From Carposina sasakii (taxonomy: Eukaryota > Arthropoda > Insecta > Lepidoptera > Carposinidae), in NCBI GenBank assembly GCA_014607495.2, contig CP053150.1:7212495-7276494 (forward strand): 64,000 nt of DNA. Reading direction: 5' to 3'. Shown here piece by piece: positions 42,525 through 55,289 of the stretch (positions are counted from its first letter, which is position 1; each line of letters begins with the position of its first letter). Position numbers and translations under genes: made by a program. The notes under the pieces are model-generated. The model was not told the DNA's origin, did not search any database, and was given only the letters and a program-made list of their open reading frames with translations.

Positions 42525-45500
42525 GAATCAATTATGTACATAAGTTACCTTAATTAAGTTTTATCTTATAGCATAAAATATGTTATTATGTGTATCGTAT
42601 GTTATTATGTAAAGTATGGAATGAAAGATAAAGAAGAGAATTTATGTCTGTGTTGTTAGTAGTTTCTCAGTTATGTATGTATGTATGTGTGTGTGTAGAT
42701 AATAAACATATTACTTACGGGGAACTTCATATAACTCACTTAATAAAATATTGCTATAACATTATTATTTCATTATTTTAAACTTTTCATGTCATACGTG
42801 CATGGCATGTTATTACCCAATTATTTATATCTATAATTTTCCAGGTATAGAGCAAAATTTATCAATTACGTATAGGTATCCTATAATTTGCTGTCATTAA
42901 AAATATCAAGCAGACGTACTTTATTAATTATGAATATAATTACTATGCATTTGGTCATTAATTCATTACCGAGGATCATTTTCCAGCCACATAAATAAAA
43001 TTATATTTCTAATGAATTTCATTTAAACGCATTATACCTATAAGGAACACTTGGATTGGATTGGACTTGGAAGGTCTACGTTTGCTACAAAACAAAAAGG
43101 AAATAAGAGCAATTGCAGTTCTGGCTACCCAATTTCGCAATCACAGCCGTGTTTATAGATAAATAATTGACGAATATAAACAAACAACAATACTTACTAA
43201 ACATGTCGTTCATTCACGAAAGTGTCACATGTATCCGCGGGGCTGAAGAGGCGCTACAGCCCTAAGCCCTGGATTACCGCCCTCAGGGGCTTCCGTGCAA
43301 ATTGAATGAATACTTACACATTACGCTGAGAAACCCGAAATAACATAACACTAATACCTATATTAATGCCTTATCGATTTAGCTTAAACGGAGGCTGCAT
43401 ACCTTGTAACTAGATAAAGGATAAACAGAAGAAGGGCAGACTTTGTTAATATAATTAATAAAAAAAATCCATTTTATTTATAATAAGTAATTGTAACAAA
43501 AACGACTTTTACTGTGCAATTTCTTTTCTTAGCGTGTTATTACAAAATCGCGTCTAAAATTAGACGAGGCTTAAACAATGTGTCAGCATTATGAAATACG
43601 AGTAGCACAATAAAGATATAATGTACTAAACATGAAAAAGAATCAGGTAAAATGCATTTCGTGAACGTAATCGGAGTCTCTGATGACCGGTGCAGAACCG
43701 TTCGGCACGTCACTTCCGGAATCGGGCAGAGCGCCGGAAATGCACTGAATAGCGCAATTTGTAGCACAGGCGAAAATATCGGACCGACTCTATCATAGAT
43801 AATGAATATTTTCCACACATCTTGCAGAATTTTATTTACTAGCATCATATTGCGATATGGTTTTTATTACTTTAGCTATTACTTAAGTCTGTAAAACTGA
43901 CTGTATATCATTTGCGTTGAATTATAAAATTATTTTGAAGATAGTTTGTATTAACTTGTCAACATTCAAATGATTAAAATCTTAATATAAGCCTTTAAAA
44001 AATCCCTGCAATTTTATAGGCATTTTTAAATTACTCGTACTTCGACAAGCTAATGCAAGCGTGTTGGCGAAATTGCGAAAGTCCATTCATACGGAAATGT
44101 AAACTTTTTCTCCTCTTAGCTTTAACGGATTAACGTTTTTTATTTCTTTTTTACGTCCTACGTAATTCAATGTTGCACCACACCTGATGAAAATTGAAAA
44201 TGTATAATATTTTACTAAATTTTCTATTTATCAGGAAATTGGAAGTATTTTCATACGAAAAGATAAAACTTAAATAAATTATGGCTATCCTGGGTCATTC
44301 CTTTACCGACCTGTCGATTACGACTTCATATTACGACTTTTTAAATAATGGCCTTGTACTAGATATCATGTAGTTACATACATTTTTTTAGTTTAAGCTT
44401 CCCACTGCTGAGTGAAGGCCTCCTCACTCTTTGACCACACCTAGCGATCTTTCGCCTTCTCCTGACCTCTATGCCTCTGCAACTTTCTCGGTATACATAC
44501 AGATGTATGATGTATATGATTATCCTATTAATATTATAAATGAGAAAATTTATGAAAATGTGAAGATTCTTGGATGTCGTTACAAGCAAATCCTAGGTAG
44601 TTTTTGCATACATTTACTGAACGGATTATAAATATGAGTACTTGAAACTGATAATTTTACCCAGGTTTTTGTAAATATTTTTACATATAAAAGTTATTGC
44701 AGGAATAAATCTTTGGCAGGTGACTGAATCTGCATAATCTCTACGCTGTATACACGAATATAGGATATTTAGTATTTTCATACGAGCACTTTTACGTACT
44801 TGTACGACAATTAACAGCCCTAATTTACACAAATATACCACCCTTTGTTTCGTTTTTAAAAGGGGCATTAACAAACCAAAAAATAGCCTCTGAGGCACCT
44901 CTTTTGTTTCTCGCTAATTAGAGCCTGTAGTGCTTTTAACGTATAATCATTTACCCTGTATGTACTTCAATTCAATTTAATTTTAAGGAAACTTGACTAT
45001 TTTTTAGTTTGCCATAACACAGTTATTTATCTGATTTAAATTATTGTCTAGAGCTAACAGCTTATATGAAATATCTGTTTAGAATGACTCTAAAATATTT
45101 CCCATTGGATATTTGATACCAGTCTCTAGATACTGATAGATGCACACTAGGGTGGAGCTATAATGTAAGGAGATTTTAAAAATTATTTTTTTCAACGGCA
45201 TAGCTATGAAAAGTTGCCTTGTAATATATAAAACAAATATACAAAATATCAAACAGCTGGCTTTATGTTTTGAGGTGCCCCAGTACAGCACACTTCTACC
45301 TTCCTTCGGATATAATCGGCGTGACTATGTAGCTATATGTATGTAAAATGATTGTCTTGTTCAGTATTTATCTCTGAAGTTGAAGTTTCAATTAATAATT
45401 ACCTTTTACTCGTACGTACGATCATCAATAATACTGTCCAATCTAATCAGAAATAAGACAAATGTGTATTCCTATACTGAAAATGAAATGCATTGCCGAA

Positions 45501-48320
45501 AAATTACGTAAAAATTCCAAAATAATATGGGGCCCTTTATCCCCTTGATATCACATTAGGCCACACTCCCCGGGCGGCATTAATCAGTGTCCGCAAACAA
45601 AGCATACGAACGACAAAGAATTTCGCTCTGGGCATGCCCCAAAATGTCCGGAAGGGAATTTTGCGTCATAGCATAGGATTGTTATCAGTTCTGATATGAG
45701 AGTAAATTGAATTGACCTACAGCTACTGTAACATATATGATAGATTATTGCTGCTATCAATTTCAGCGTTTATACCATAGATTAAAATATATCTTTGGGT
45801 ATTATTAATAACGTTCATAAAGGAAATCTTGATATTGAGGTCGGTATTTGAGGAGTCATTGTACACCTGGGTTGGACCAAATTGTCAGTCCACTCTCTTA
45901 TACCTGTTCAGTGTATCCAGTGAACATATTTGTATGGCATTTCTTAATTATGTTATTATCATTTATCAAAGTTTAAAGGCTGAAGATACAAAGTTGCTCT
46001 CCCCTTGCATTTTGTGATACAACTTTGGATTAATTCATTTCACATGATGGAATATCTAGTTTTACATCCCAATTCCCACTGTAATTGTACGTAAAGACGA
46101 AACTTTGTTAATAGCTATGCACTCAAACCCACGCTTTTACTGCCACCTGTCGTTACTGGTTGTGTTCCTTTGAATTACAATGAGATAATTTTCATGATCT
46201 TGGATTATACGCTACTAAATTTCTGATTTATCTCATGATAATTATCTACCACGTATTTATGTAAAATTTTATTGGAAAGTAACAACATGTGCTAGTGTTA
46301 GCGGAAATCTCTATTTTCCTCCATAGAACAACATTTACATGGGAAATCTTCGATATAACAATTCGGATACAGTATTTTGTTGCGGGCATGTTGCCAGAAC
46401 ATGGATTGCAATCAGTTCAGAGTGATCGGGAAATCAGCTCAGTGATATGCTAGTACATGATAAACCTTGGTTTAAACAAATTTGGTAAAGAAAACTACTA
46501 TATTTTGAACTATACCAAACGTATAGGGTAGGGAAAATTAGTTTTCAGGTTTATATTAATGTAGTATTTTTGTAAGTATTTTGGTAGTATAAATAAATAC
46601 CCAAATTCGTCTTACTAACTGACATGACCTAGTTAAGTTAGCGAGCGTTCTAAAGTCAGCACAACTAACAGCATTTTATAAAACATAGATTTTGTGATAA
46701 TTATAAATACTGATACTGCATTTATTTAAATGTCTACTTCATTGTTTCAGGTAATGGCGATTGCAAGTTCTGGTACTGTCATAATATGATTTTATATCGC
46801 AATCTAGTACTCGTGAGTAGTCTCCCTCAATTGTAGCTATTTTATTTTTTACTAAAAAAAACTTTCAACTTTATACTCCAGAATCTTTGGAAAATGCACT
46901 TGTGTCCAACTTTTATAGCGGAAACTTGTAGAAGACTGCGGTTATCACTTAAAGCCTCCACCATTTAAAATGTTACGCTATATACTCTTACTTACTGCGT
47001 CTTTAAGAACTTAGTTTCCGGTTAAGATATAGTAATAGAATCGCGATTTCATAGAAAGATTTTAACAAACATACCTATCTACCTTTCGAGAGACATTGCG
47101 CGGGAAATTTAGGTTATCAGCAGTACTCACACAACGATTGAGGCTCGCGCACCTCACACGCACACATGTACGTATGCGCAGTGGACTTTTGATCCGCCAA
47201 CTAAATTGTAATTTTGGGATACGTTACCAAGTATATTACTAAAAACTCCTCGTCACAATTCAGTTACTTTAAACTACTCTTGCACTGTCTACTTACCTAC
47301 CTACGTTAGCAACCTATAATATCCTATATGCAAATACACAATTCGTAAACATTTGCCAATATACTTACCTCATTCGCAATTCGTAACAGTAAACATCTCC
47401 GTATGTTATGTGTATTTAGGTACATGTCCCTAAATCAAATGCGAATTTCCCCAACACATTACCATGCAACCCGCTTCCCGATCTAAACCTGTCCACGGAT
47501 ATATTTCCAATCCTATTTCCAATTGAAATGATTGTTTGCATGTGAATGCTGTTATTTATATGCTAAACAAAGTTGTATTGCGCCGGATCGAGACGTTCAT
47601 TCGCAAAAATAGCCCTATTTCGACGGAGACTTCAATAATTTCCCTTGAGTCGAGCTCTCGATTTATTGCAGGGATTCAACTCCAATTAATGTTTCCATTG
47701 CTTTAGCATGGAACTTATACAAATGTCTTTTTACATGTTTTTTGACCACAAATCATTGCGACAACGCTAATGGGAGTTCAATAAATCAATTATGGCTAAA
47801 TGGTATCATCATCCTTTCGCAGTCTACTGCTGGACGTATGCCTCCCCACAGCACGCTACAAGGCTTGATCTCCCGTTTTTGCCATCCAGTCACTACCAGC
47901 CGCCATGGCGGAGGGCGCCAGGGTGGGGGGCGTTCAATGCTACGCTTGCCGAGGCTCGGTATCCATTCGACAACCCGCTTACTCCACCGGTTATATCCAG
48001 GAATGAAACAAATAATATATCTTTCTAAAATAGAACATAGAGTACCTAAACAGACAATTAGTGTATCGTAATTGCCCCTTCGTGCGTATGATGGCAAGAT
48101 TGGCAAGTTTGGTAACCGATAACCCAATTAATCGTCAGCCTCCTCGCGTCGCTCGACACCCGATTAATCAATCACTCGCAGACAAATAATCGATAGACAA
48201 ATACTGAGATATAATTAGCGTGGCGACCGAGGGACGGACACCCTGACGTCTAGTGTATAGACTTTGAACAATATGTAAATAGGTACTCGGGCAACAGGCA
48301 GCTTTTAACTGTCACCAATA
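42525..48320. other. catulin intron, mostly unique
   Basis: Contains a GT/ATGT microsatellite (42671-42698) and small repeat traces (44396-44440, 43110-43160). GC-richer, low-repeat patches lie at 43200-43300, 43660-43800 and 45530-45690. The diverged tail repeat is at 47805-48000. No exon recognised. Confidence 0.4.
47805..48000 (-). mobile_element. diverged retroelement tail
   Basis: Has atcatcctttcgcagtctac then tgctggacgtatgcctcccc, as in the 9449 family, but continues differently (accagccgccatggcggagg). Overlapping open frames on both strands come from its high GC content. Confidence 0.45.
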
Positions 48321-48321
48321 A

Positions 48322-48515
48322 CATAGAGGCATAAGATGTCACAAAGTGCTAATGTCCCACTAACTGCCTCGATGCACCATGAGACTTTGCGTTACCTCGT
48401 AATTCCAGTCCTTGACCCTTAGAATACATTACTGTACATTACAGTACATTAGTACACTGTACATTACTTACATTAGTAGGACATTAGTACTCTATGACAT
48501 CTATTCCTCTATGCC
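48322..48515. mobile_element. MITE, same family as 1519-1716
   Basis: The ends catagaggcataagatgtca and tgacatctattcctctatg are inverted repeats. The interior has ctaactgcctcgatgcacca and tandem tacattac words. The following segment (48583-48664, gtgtacccaaaatgggg...gaggatagatg) resembles that after the first copy. Confidence 0.65.
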
Positions 48516-48664
48516 AATAATGACCCTTGACAAAATATTTTAATAGTTTTAATTGGTTTTAAAATTCATACATACATACGGTTGTGTACCCAAAATGGGG
48601 TAACCTGAACTGCAGGAGCGTAAAAGAGATCCCACAGTCACGTTTAGCATACCGAGGATAGATG

Positions 48665-49330
48665 TTTTTTTTTAATAATAATAATAATATTTATTTATTC
48701 AATGGACACACATTTTATGTACAATGTCTTACGCTATGGATAGGTAAATAATAATATGATTCCTGAACTAGGCTGAGCCTGTGTTTCAGGTGATAAAGTT
48801 ATTATTAACTTATAAAATAAATTAACAATTAAAAATAGCATACTACTAAGGAGAATACGTTTCTTAACTATTTAAAAACTTAATTACTTATCAACTAATA
48901 ACAGATTTTCTGTGTCATCATAACATAAAGTTTTTAAGTACTTATCAACTACTTTCTTACAGTGGAAATATGTAAGGTCATATATATTATTTAATATATT
49001 TATCCTATTATAAAGTAAGGGACCTATATAGGCAAAAAATCAGTTGGTAAATTTAAATGGTGTCGAGATAATAGTGCATACTATATCTTTCCGTCTTTTG
49101 TTAGTAATATCATGACTGTAGGCAAGTGTTTTATGCTGTTTTAGCACTATATGAATGATGAAAAGCTGACGGACTGTTAAAACATTGCAGGATTTATATA
49201 AAAGGCAGGTAGGGAATAAGAAAGGACGGAAAGTAGCCACTTTCAGGATTGCTCGTTGAGCTCTTTCGAGGGGTAATATGATTGTTTTATGTGCACCACC
49301 CCATGTAAATGATCAGTGACAAGTCGCTAG
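48665..49330 (-). pseudogene. non-LTR retrotransposon, decayed C-terminal part of reverse transcriptase
   Basis: On the minus strand one frame reads WGGAHKTIILPLERAQRAIL, then TFRPFLFPTCLLYKSCNVLT, then FAYIGPLLYNRINIL and CKKVVDKYLKTLCYDDTENL, ending TAA at 48884-48886. Two in-frame TGA codons (about 49318, and 49040-49042) interrupt it. The WGG..LPLERAQR..LK pattern is typical of the region after the RT domain in Jockey/CR1-like LINEs. The 3' end carries a TTA/AAT repeat tail. The element is 5'-truncated. Confidence 0.75.
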
Positions 49331-49943
49331 CTTCACCTGAGAGAATATCGTCAAAATGCCCGCGTGGAGATGCAACTAATGTGTTCTAGTGAAGTCCCGC
49401 TGATGCACAGTTCGCTCTAATATATTCTTTATACATTCAACAGTAACAAAGTTTGATTTTATTACGTTTTTATGCTGTCTTATTTTTATGACAATGACCA
49501 ATGTCTTTAAAGATCCCAGTGAAATTGAAAGTGTACTTTTTATGGCAAAATATACTACAAAGTTTGACTTGAGAGAGTGAACTCTTGTTACTATTCTTAC
49601 TTGCATTATTTTGTTCGTCCTATGCTTGTGTACAGTTTTGGGAAGTGTATATTTTTGGAAAATTTACAGATAACTTTTTTCAAACAATTAATTAATTAAA
49701 TATGAATAAGAATTTACCTACCTATTTACACTCTATTTACTCGTATATTTGCTACCTATATTTGCCTATAATGTCCTTTACATATAATCGTTAAAAACAA
49801 ACTTGAGATATTAATACAGTAACTAAATAACTTTTGTTGGAAAGAATTCACTAAGCGAAACAAGCGCGCGTCTTCCAAATGGCCCGGAAAGTTTAACTGG
49901 TAAAGTTGGCAATGTTATAAATCGTGAGTGACGGCTGCGAACC

Positions 49944-50348
49944 ACAGGCGTTTTCACTGAGGCGGACCTAGGCGGAGACGAGCGGAGAAGAGCGGTAAGT
50001 GGAGTGTAGCGGAGCGGAGCATACTTTTGGAATTGCGCATGTTTGCGCTCAGTTACACTCAATCTCTCAGAAAGAGCATACGTCATGTTGTCGTTTAAAA
50101 AGAAAAAAAGCAAGCGGCGTGGCATCAAAACGTCCCGCTGTCCTCCGCTCCGCACCGCCCCACTCTACTCCGCTCCGCTGTCATACGCTCCGCATCGCCT
50201 TGTTGTATTTTTATGAATATCGTTCAGCTCCACTCCGCTCGTGCTGTTTCCATTGAAGCAGAGCGGAGATTTCGAACATAGTGATTGGTCAATTCATGCA
50301 CCGCTAAGCACCGCTCCTCTCCGCTCCGCCTCAGCGGAAACGCAGCCT
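49944..50348. mobile_element. MITE with GCGGAGCGGAG-rich interior
   Basis: Ends aggcgttttcactgaggcgg and cctcagcggaaacgcagcct are inverted repeats. Both inner arms consist of repeated gcggag/ctccgc words, so the element can fold on itself. About 405 bp. Open frames here are composition artefacts. Confidence 0.65.
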
Positions 50349-50416
50349 AAATGCGTTACTTGCTAGTACTAAACCACCAAATTAATCATAGAGTTCCAAA
50401 AGAGTCCCACAGACAC

Positions 50417-50605
50417 TGGGCGTTCTTCCACTAGACGACACGGCCACGACAGGACCACGACAACGACACGACCACGTTAGATCCATGTGATGTTAGAGCC
50501 ATACGACTCGTTTTTTCATTAGACGACACGACCACGACATGGCATATTAAATAAGGAAATGTCAAGGTCATGTCGCTGTCGTGTGATCAAGTGGAAAACA
50601 CCCAA
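50417..50605. mobile_element. MITE with CGACACGACCACGAC-rich interior
   Basis: Ends tgggcgttcttccacta and gtggaaaacaccca are inverted repeats. The interior is made of acgacacgaccacgaca words on the left and gtcgctgtcgtg on the right. About 190 bp, 70 bp from the preceding MITE and built the same way. Confidence 0.62.
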
Positions 50606-50609
50606 TGAA

Positions 50610-53100
50610 GAATTTAGAAACTGTGTAAAATATTTGTGTAGGTACAGTAAAGAAGATCAATCATGGTACGCCCGTACCATGTTCGAACAAACTCGATACG
50701 ACAAAGAGCTAATGAGAAACGTATAAAGGACTCTAAAGATAGGTATCATTCACACTTATTAGCCTAAAGCGAGGTCTGTAACAAATAAGAATAATGTATT
50801 CGTGAAATGGAAAAACAGACACAAATAAAGTCCCTCTCCGCTAAGCTCGGCTGCACACTAAGGAGGACAATACACCGACACTGAAGTTTTTCGATACACT
50901 TGGCTAAATTGAATACGTTGTTGATACGTCTCGTCTATAATAGAATAGATAATTTTAGTCGTCCGAGTTTTCTCCCACTTTTTAGATAGATATTCGCTAT
51001 CTACTTACATGTTACAAAACAAAGTCGTTCCGCTGTCTGTCTGTTCCTAAGTATGCTTAGATCTTTAAAAGTACGCAACGAATTTTAAATGTGTTTTTTT
51101 TTTTATAGATAGAGTGTTTCAAGGGTAAGGTTTATGTATAACTAGGGACCCGCCCCGGCTTCGCATGGGTGCAATGCCTCCTCACGCGAAGTCGCGGGCT
51201 TAATAATGATTATTTACACTCTTTAAGATGGTAAATAAGTCCAAAGGAAGATATACCTATAGATATTTTGCAAATAGATTTAGAATCTTCAAAATATACC
51301 TTATATTTTTTGTCTCCATTCTTCCCACATCTATGGTTGTGACTTGTGACCTTATGACTTGGCTTGATGCCACCATAACCGCGAGGCACCAATGCGAGTA
51401 CGACTATCGTATTTATATTTTAACAGAAGCATCGAATGGTTGATAATGACCTATTCGTATCGTATTACATAATAGTATGAAGAACATACAAATCAAACTT
51501 GTACGAGAAGCATTTATACATACATACGAGTACATATAGTCATGCCCATCAAAGAGGGTAGACATAAATGTGCAATTCTCATACCTACTTTATACCACGC
51601 CCTTCGTGGTGAGGGTTGAATACCGCCGCGTTTCATCCTCAAATACAATCAAGAATTGCGTTCTATTTCTTTGAATATTTAACCGTTCATGCATAAATGC
51701 TCCTGTTTATGATAAAATTACCATTATTTATTCACGGCTCTTTCGCAGTAGATCTAAAGGTAATCCCACATCGGTGGAGTTCAGTAAATATATTTTCCAG
51801 TTTCCTTCTTTCAAGCTTTTTATGTAATTAGTGTAATTTTGCTAATGTATTAGAAATATAAATCTATCTCTTAATAAGAATTAAGTAATTTAAGATGTTT
51901 TATATTATATGTGAAAGTATGTAATATATTGCATCTTGAGTACATTTCAAAACGTTTCGAAACATTTAATTGTTGCTCCTACGTCGGATTAATCTTACAA
52001 ATGTTTGTCAACACCGGAGTGGAACCACCATAATAAGTAAATTAAATACATAAACTGGCTGTACTTTCTGTTTTAAAAGGAAAGGAATTTGATTATATCA
52101 AAAGAAGGGTCGGTCCTGGAAGCTCTTGGGCTTTATTAACGACTTTAAAATTCAGTAGGTACATTACTTATTTTCAAGGATTTCTTGAGTATTTCAATTT
52201 TATGTAATTTGGCAATAAAATTGTTTAATTATATATGACGTTTCATTATTTCATTATTATTTTATCATTTTCGTATCAAAGGAATATAAAATATCTCACA
52301 TACTCAGCTCGCACAATGTATTTTCTAACACGATAAGTATGGCTATAAGTAGTCAATAAGTATAATAATGCACCCGTATCAAGATAAACGTGACTACCAC
52401 TTCATGTATGCACAGCCGTGGGCAGTTACATATATTATGTTATGCCTATTATTTTATGGGTAGTGTTGAAATTATATAAAAATTTGACATAAAATGTAAT
52501 GTTAAATAAAATATTAATATATAATAGATATATATATATATAATAGATACAACGCAATGTGACACAGATTTAAGTATTAGAAAATATAATACTTGTATAC
52601 CTAACAATAAATACTTATCTGGGTAGGTATATCTATGTACACTCGCAAAAGTATTTCCAAGGGGCTCTTTGTGCTGAACAAATTTCGAAATTCCATCGCC
52701 GTGAAAACTTAATAAGGCACACTTGGCAGAATCATATCTTAGTGAAACGAGGGTATTAGCATACTTTACTCTTCCGCCGGCGGTTTTAAGGTTTTTGTTC
52801 CGTTTCTCCTCTTCACCGGAATTATGTAGTAATTTCAAGCCGCTAAAGAAAGTTAAGAAAGAAAATTGTTGAAATTTTTCCTTTTTGTTTAAAAATTTTT
52901 GTTGGTCAGATGAAGAATGATAATTTGTTACAGTGTTTTTGAAACGAAAATAGAGATAAATCTTTTTCATAACTTATTAAATTGTTTTGTTATTTTTATG
53001 TGAATGGGACAATTTTATTTGAAGTGAATTCTGGAGGTACATTAATATTATAAGAACGTGAAGTAGTGGTCGACTTATCTAAGGCTCTCAAGGCCTTATC
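50610..53100. other. catulin intron, AT-rich
   Basis: A fragment of a common moth repeat (agggacccgccccggcttcg, 51144-51200) and an AT microsatellite. A 173-codon minus-strand open frame at 52449-52970 has no recognised similarity. Nothing else supported. Confidence 0.4.
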
Positions 53101-53616
53101 ACATTTAACGGTCAATAGGTGTACCTACTTGGTAGTGAATCCCGGTCGAGTTCGAATCTCGGTAGATACATAGTAATATTGATATGATGAATATCGATGT
53201 TTGTTTCAGAGTGATGTTTCTATACTTTTTACCCGACTGCGCGACGCAAAGGAGTGGTATTGTGTTTAACAGCCTATATATGTATGTTTGTATGTTCCTT
53301 TGAAGCACTACACAGACCAAACGCCTTGGCCGATTTTTATGATTCATACGTCAATCGATTCCTCTTAGTCCGGCGAATGTCACTAAAGACATGACGTTAG
53401 TGAAAATACAATATGGCGACTACTGGACGTCATATTGTGAAAATGAAAAAAAATAAAGTCGACAAACTATATCGAGTGGGGTATCGTTGAATAGGTATTT
53501 AAAAATCATTTTTAGGTTTCTCTCAACATTTTTAGATTCGACTAACCGTTTAGGATCTATATCGATTTAAAGTTGCGTAACAACCATTCTCACATATAAG
53601 TTTATAGACAGCATGT

Positions 53617-53704
53617 TACTTTTTTGTTATGAGTACCAAGCTACGCTTCAACAAACTTGAGCATGTTTGTTGAAGCGTAGCTTGGTACTCATAACAAAAA
53701 AGTA
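53617..53704. repeat. perfect 40-bp inverted repeat, 8-nt loop
   Basis: Arms 53617-53656 and 53665-53704 are exactly complementary around ttgagcat. The arm contains ttttttgttatgagtaccaa and gctacgcttcaacaaac. Lies inside the insertion that splits the SINE. Confidence 0.9.
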
Positions 53705-53727
53705 TAAAATAAAAAACAAAAAAAATA

Positions 53728-54052
53728 TTTAAAAATCCAAAAACTCGACTGCTTAAAAAAGAACCACACTATCCACATAATAAAAAAAAAAAAAAACAAA
53801 AAAAAAACAAGCACTTAGATGTCCGGTGGTCTAGAATTCTATAATATTATTATGAAATGAATACTAGGTATTAAAGAAAATAAAATATTTTCTAATGATG
53901 TAACATAACAACTAAACAGTCGGCATCCATTATCCGACGGCCAAGCTAATATTTCAATGGATCCTGGCTGCTCAGTTGTTGTCTTTTCAGTTTTTTTTTA
54001 TTATGTTCATAGTTTGGTTCTTTTTTAAGCAGTCGGGTTTTTGGATTTTTAA
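53728..54052. mobile_element. foldback pair inside the nested insertion
   Basis: The segment near 53730-53775 (ttaaaaatccaaaaactcga, ctgcttaaaaaagaaccac) recurs inverted near 54006-54051 with a few mismatches. About 230 bp including A-rich runs lie between. Confidence 0.55.
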
Positions 54053-54576
54053 AATTATTTTCTTTTCTATGTGTGTATTTATATACCGTTGCTTAGTACC
54101 CACGACACCTTTTAGTGTGACTAGGTCAGTGTGTTGTGTGTGTGAAGTGCGGGAATATATAGTTATCATATAATTATTACACCAAAAGAATATCTTTAAT
54201 ATAGTATACAAAAGCGACATATTAAAGAAGCAAATGGAAATCGAAAAAATACGGATTTCCAAATACAAACTTGCTCCCTTTGTCCATCCCCGAAGTACGA
54301 TAACACAGATTACGACTTGATTTTTAAAAGGCCTTTGATATCAAAGCATCCGCCAAGGTTATTTCAGAAATTTTAATTTGTTATGCCGAATTTTACGGTT
54401 TGAATAATATTTTTCGTGAGTAACGACTTTTTTATGACACAGAAAAAGGGCACGGTTGGAAGTATTCCAGACTTTTTACTTATAATTCCTGGATCCCAAG
54501 AATTCAGTTCCACTTTCTTATCAACTGTTATTCATATACCTACTACTCCACCTTTCCTAATAATAATTAATAAACT

Positions 54577-54641
54577 GTTCGTAGCACATGCTACGAACCG
54601 CTACGGCGCGTAGTGTAGTCGTAGCGACTCGTAGCCTCGAG
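54577..54641. repeat. CGTAGC-word cluster with near-palindrome
   Basis: Has ttcgtagcacatgctacgaa (near-palindrome) then repeated ctacg/cgtag words up to cgtagcctcgag. Resembles half of a word-biased MITE; no second end is seen. Confidence 0.4.
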
Positions 54642-55081
54642 GTCTAATTTGACTGCCAACATAATCTTACTACCGACTCTCGTAAATTACAAGCCACTAG
54701 ATAACCAACTATATAATATGTTATTAATTAATTGGGCTGGGTTCCAACAGTTCAAATTATCAGACAAGTATTATTTGAAACATGATGAAACAAATTACTT
54801 TCAATTTTAATCAAATAATATTCATTGCAAAATTCGTTATCTTCACCTTTTAATTAATATTTTAAAAAGTTGTGCTGCAGAGTTGCAGTGGTTTTTATCC
54901 CTGGGGGCATCATTACCCGATACTATGCAATCCGTCGCTGCGCTAACGAGCATCCGTCATTATCTAGCTTCCATTTGAAATCAAAAGTGCCGTTGTTGGA
55001 ATAAGAAATAATTATATATACAATTGTCACGTAGTGTCGATGTGCAATGTTGTGTCAGTAGAGTAGAATAGTACCTCCCCA

Positions 55082-55285
55082 TATGTGCCCGTGGCATGTG
55101 TCGTAAGTGGCGATTAAGTTTCCGGGAGGTGGGCAGCAGATCTTCCCGTGATGACAATATTCCCGAAAATCACACTGCGGGCACCGACCCGCCTGCCCAG
55201 CGTGGTGACTATGGTAAGCAAACACCCTCCTATGGCAGTAGCCTTGTGGCCTACGTCCAGCAGTGGACTGCAATAGGCTGATGTA
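55082..55285 (+). mobile_element. retroelement 3' tail (QQWTAIG-type family)
   Basis: Opposite orientation to the copies at 9449 and 38448. The last frame reads SLVAYVQQWTAIG then stop, followed by gctgatg. It includes cctgcccagcgtggtgacta and ggcctacgtccagcagtgg. Confidence 0.6.
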
Positions 55286-55289
55286 TATC

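Larger units (their letters stand above)
53105..54165 (+). mobile_element. SINE split by a nested insertion of about 850 bp
   Basis: The head at 53125-53218 (gagttcgaatctcggtagat, a tRNA B-box-like site, then attgatatgatgaatatcga) and the tail at 54072-54145 (tatttatataccgttgctta, gtacccacgacacc) are contiguous in the intact copy at 57164. The part between is inserted. It starts tttttacccgactgcgcgac and contains two inverted-repeat structures. Confidence 0.6.

Noticed and set aside
47742..48127. Overlapping frames of 78-113 codons on both strands
   Set aside because: They fall in a GC-rich retroelement tail.
49823..50256. Frames of 85 and 110 codons
   Set aside because: Products of the GCGGAG-word MITE.
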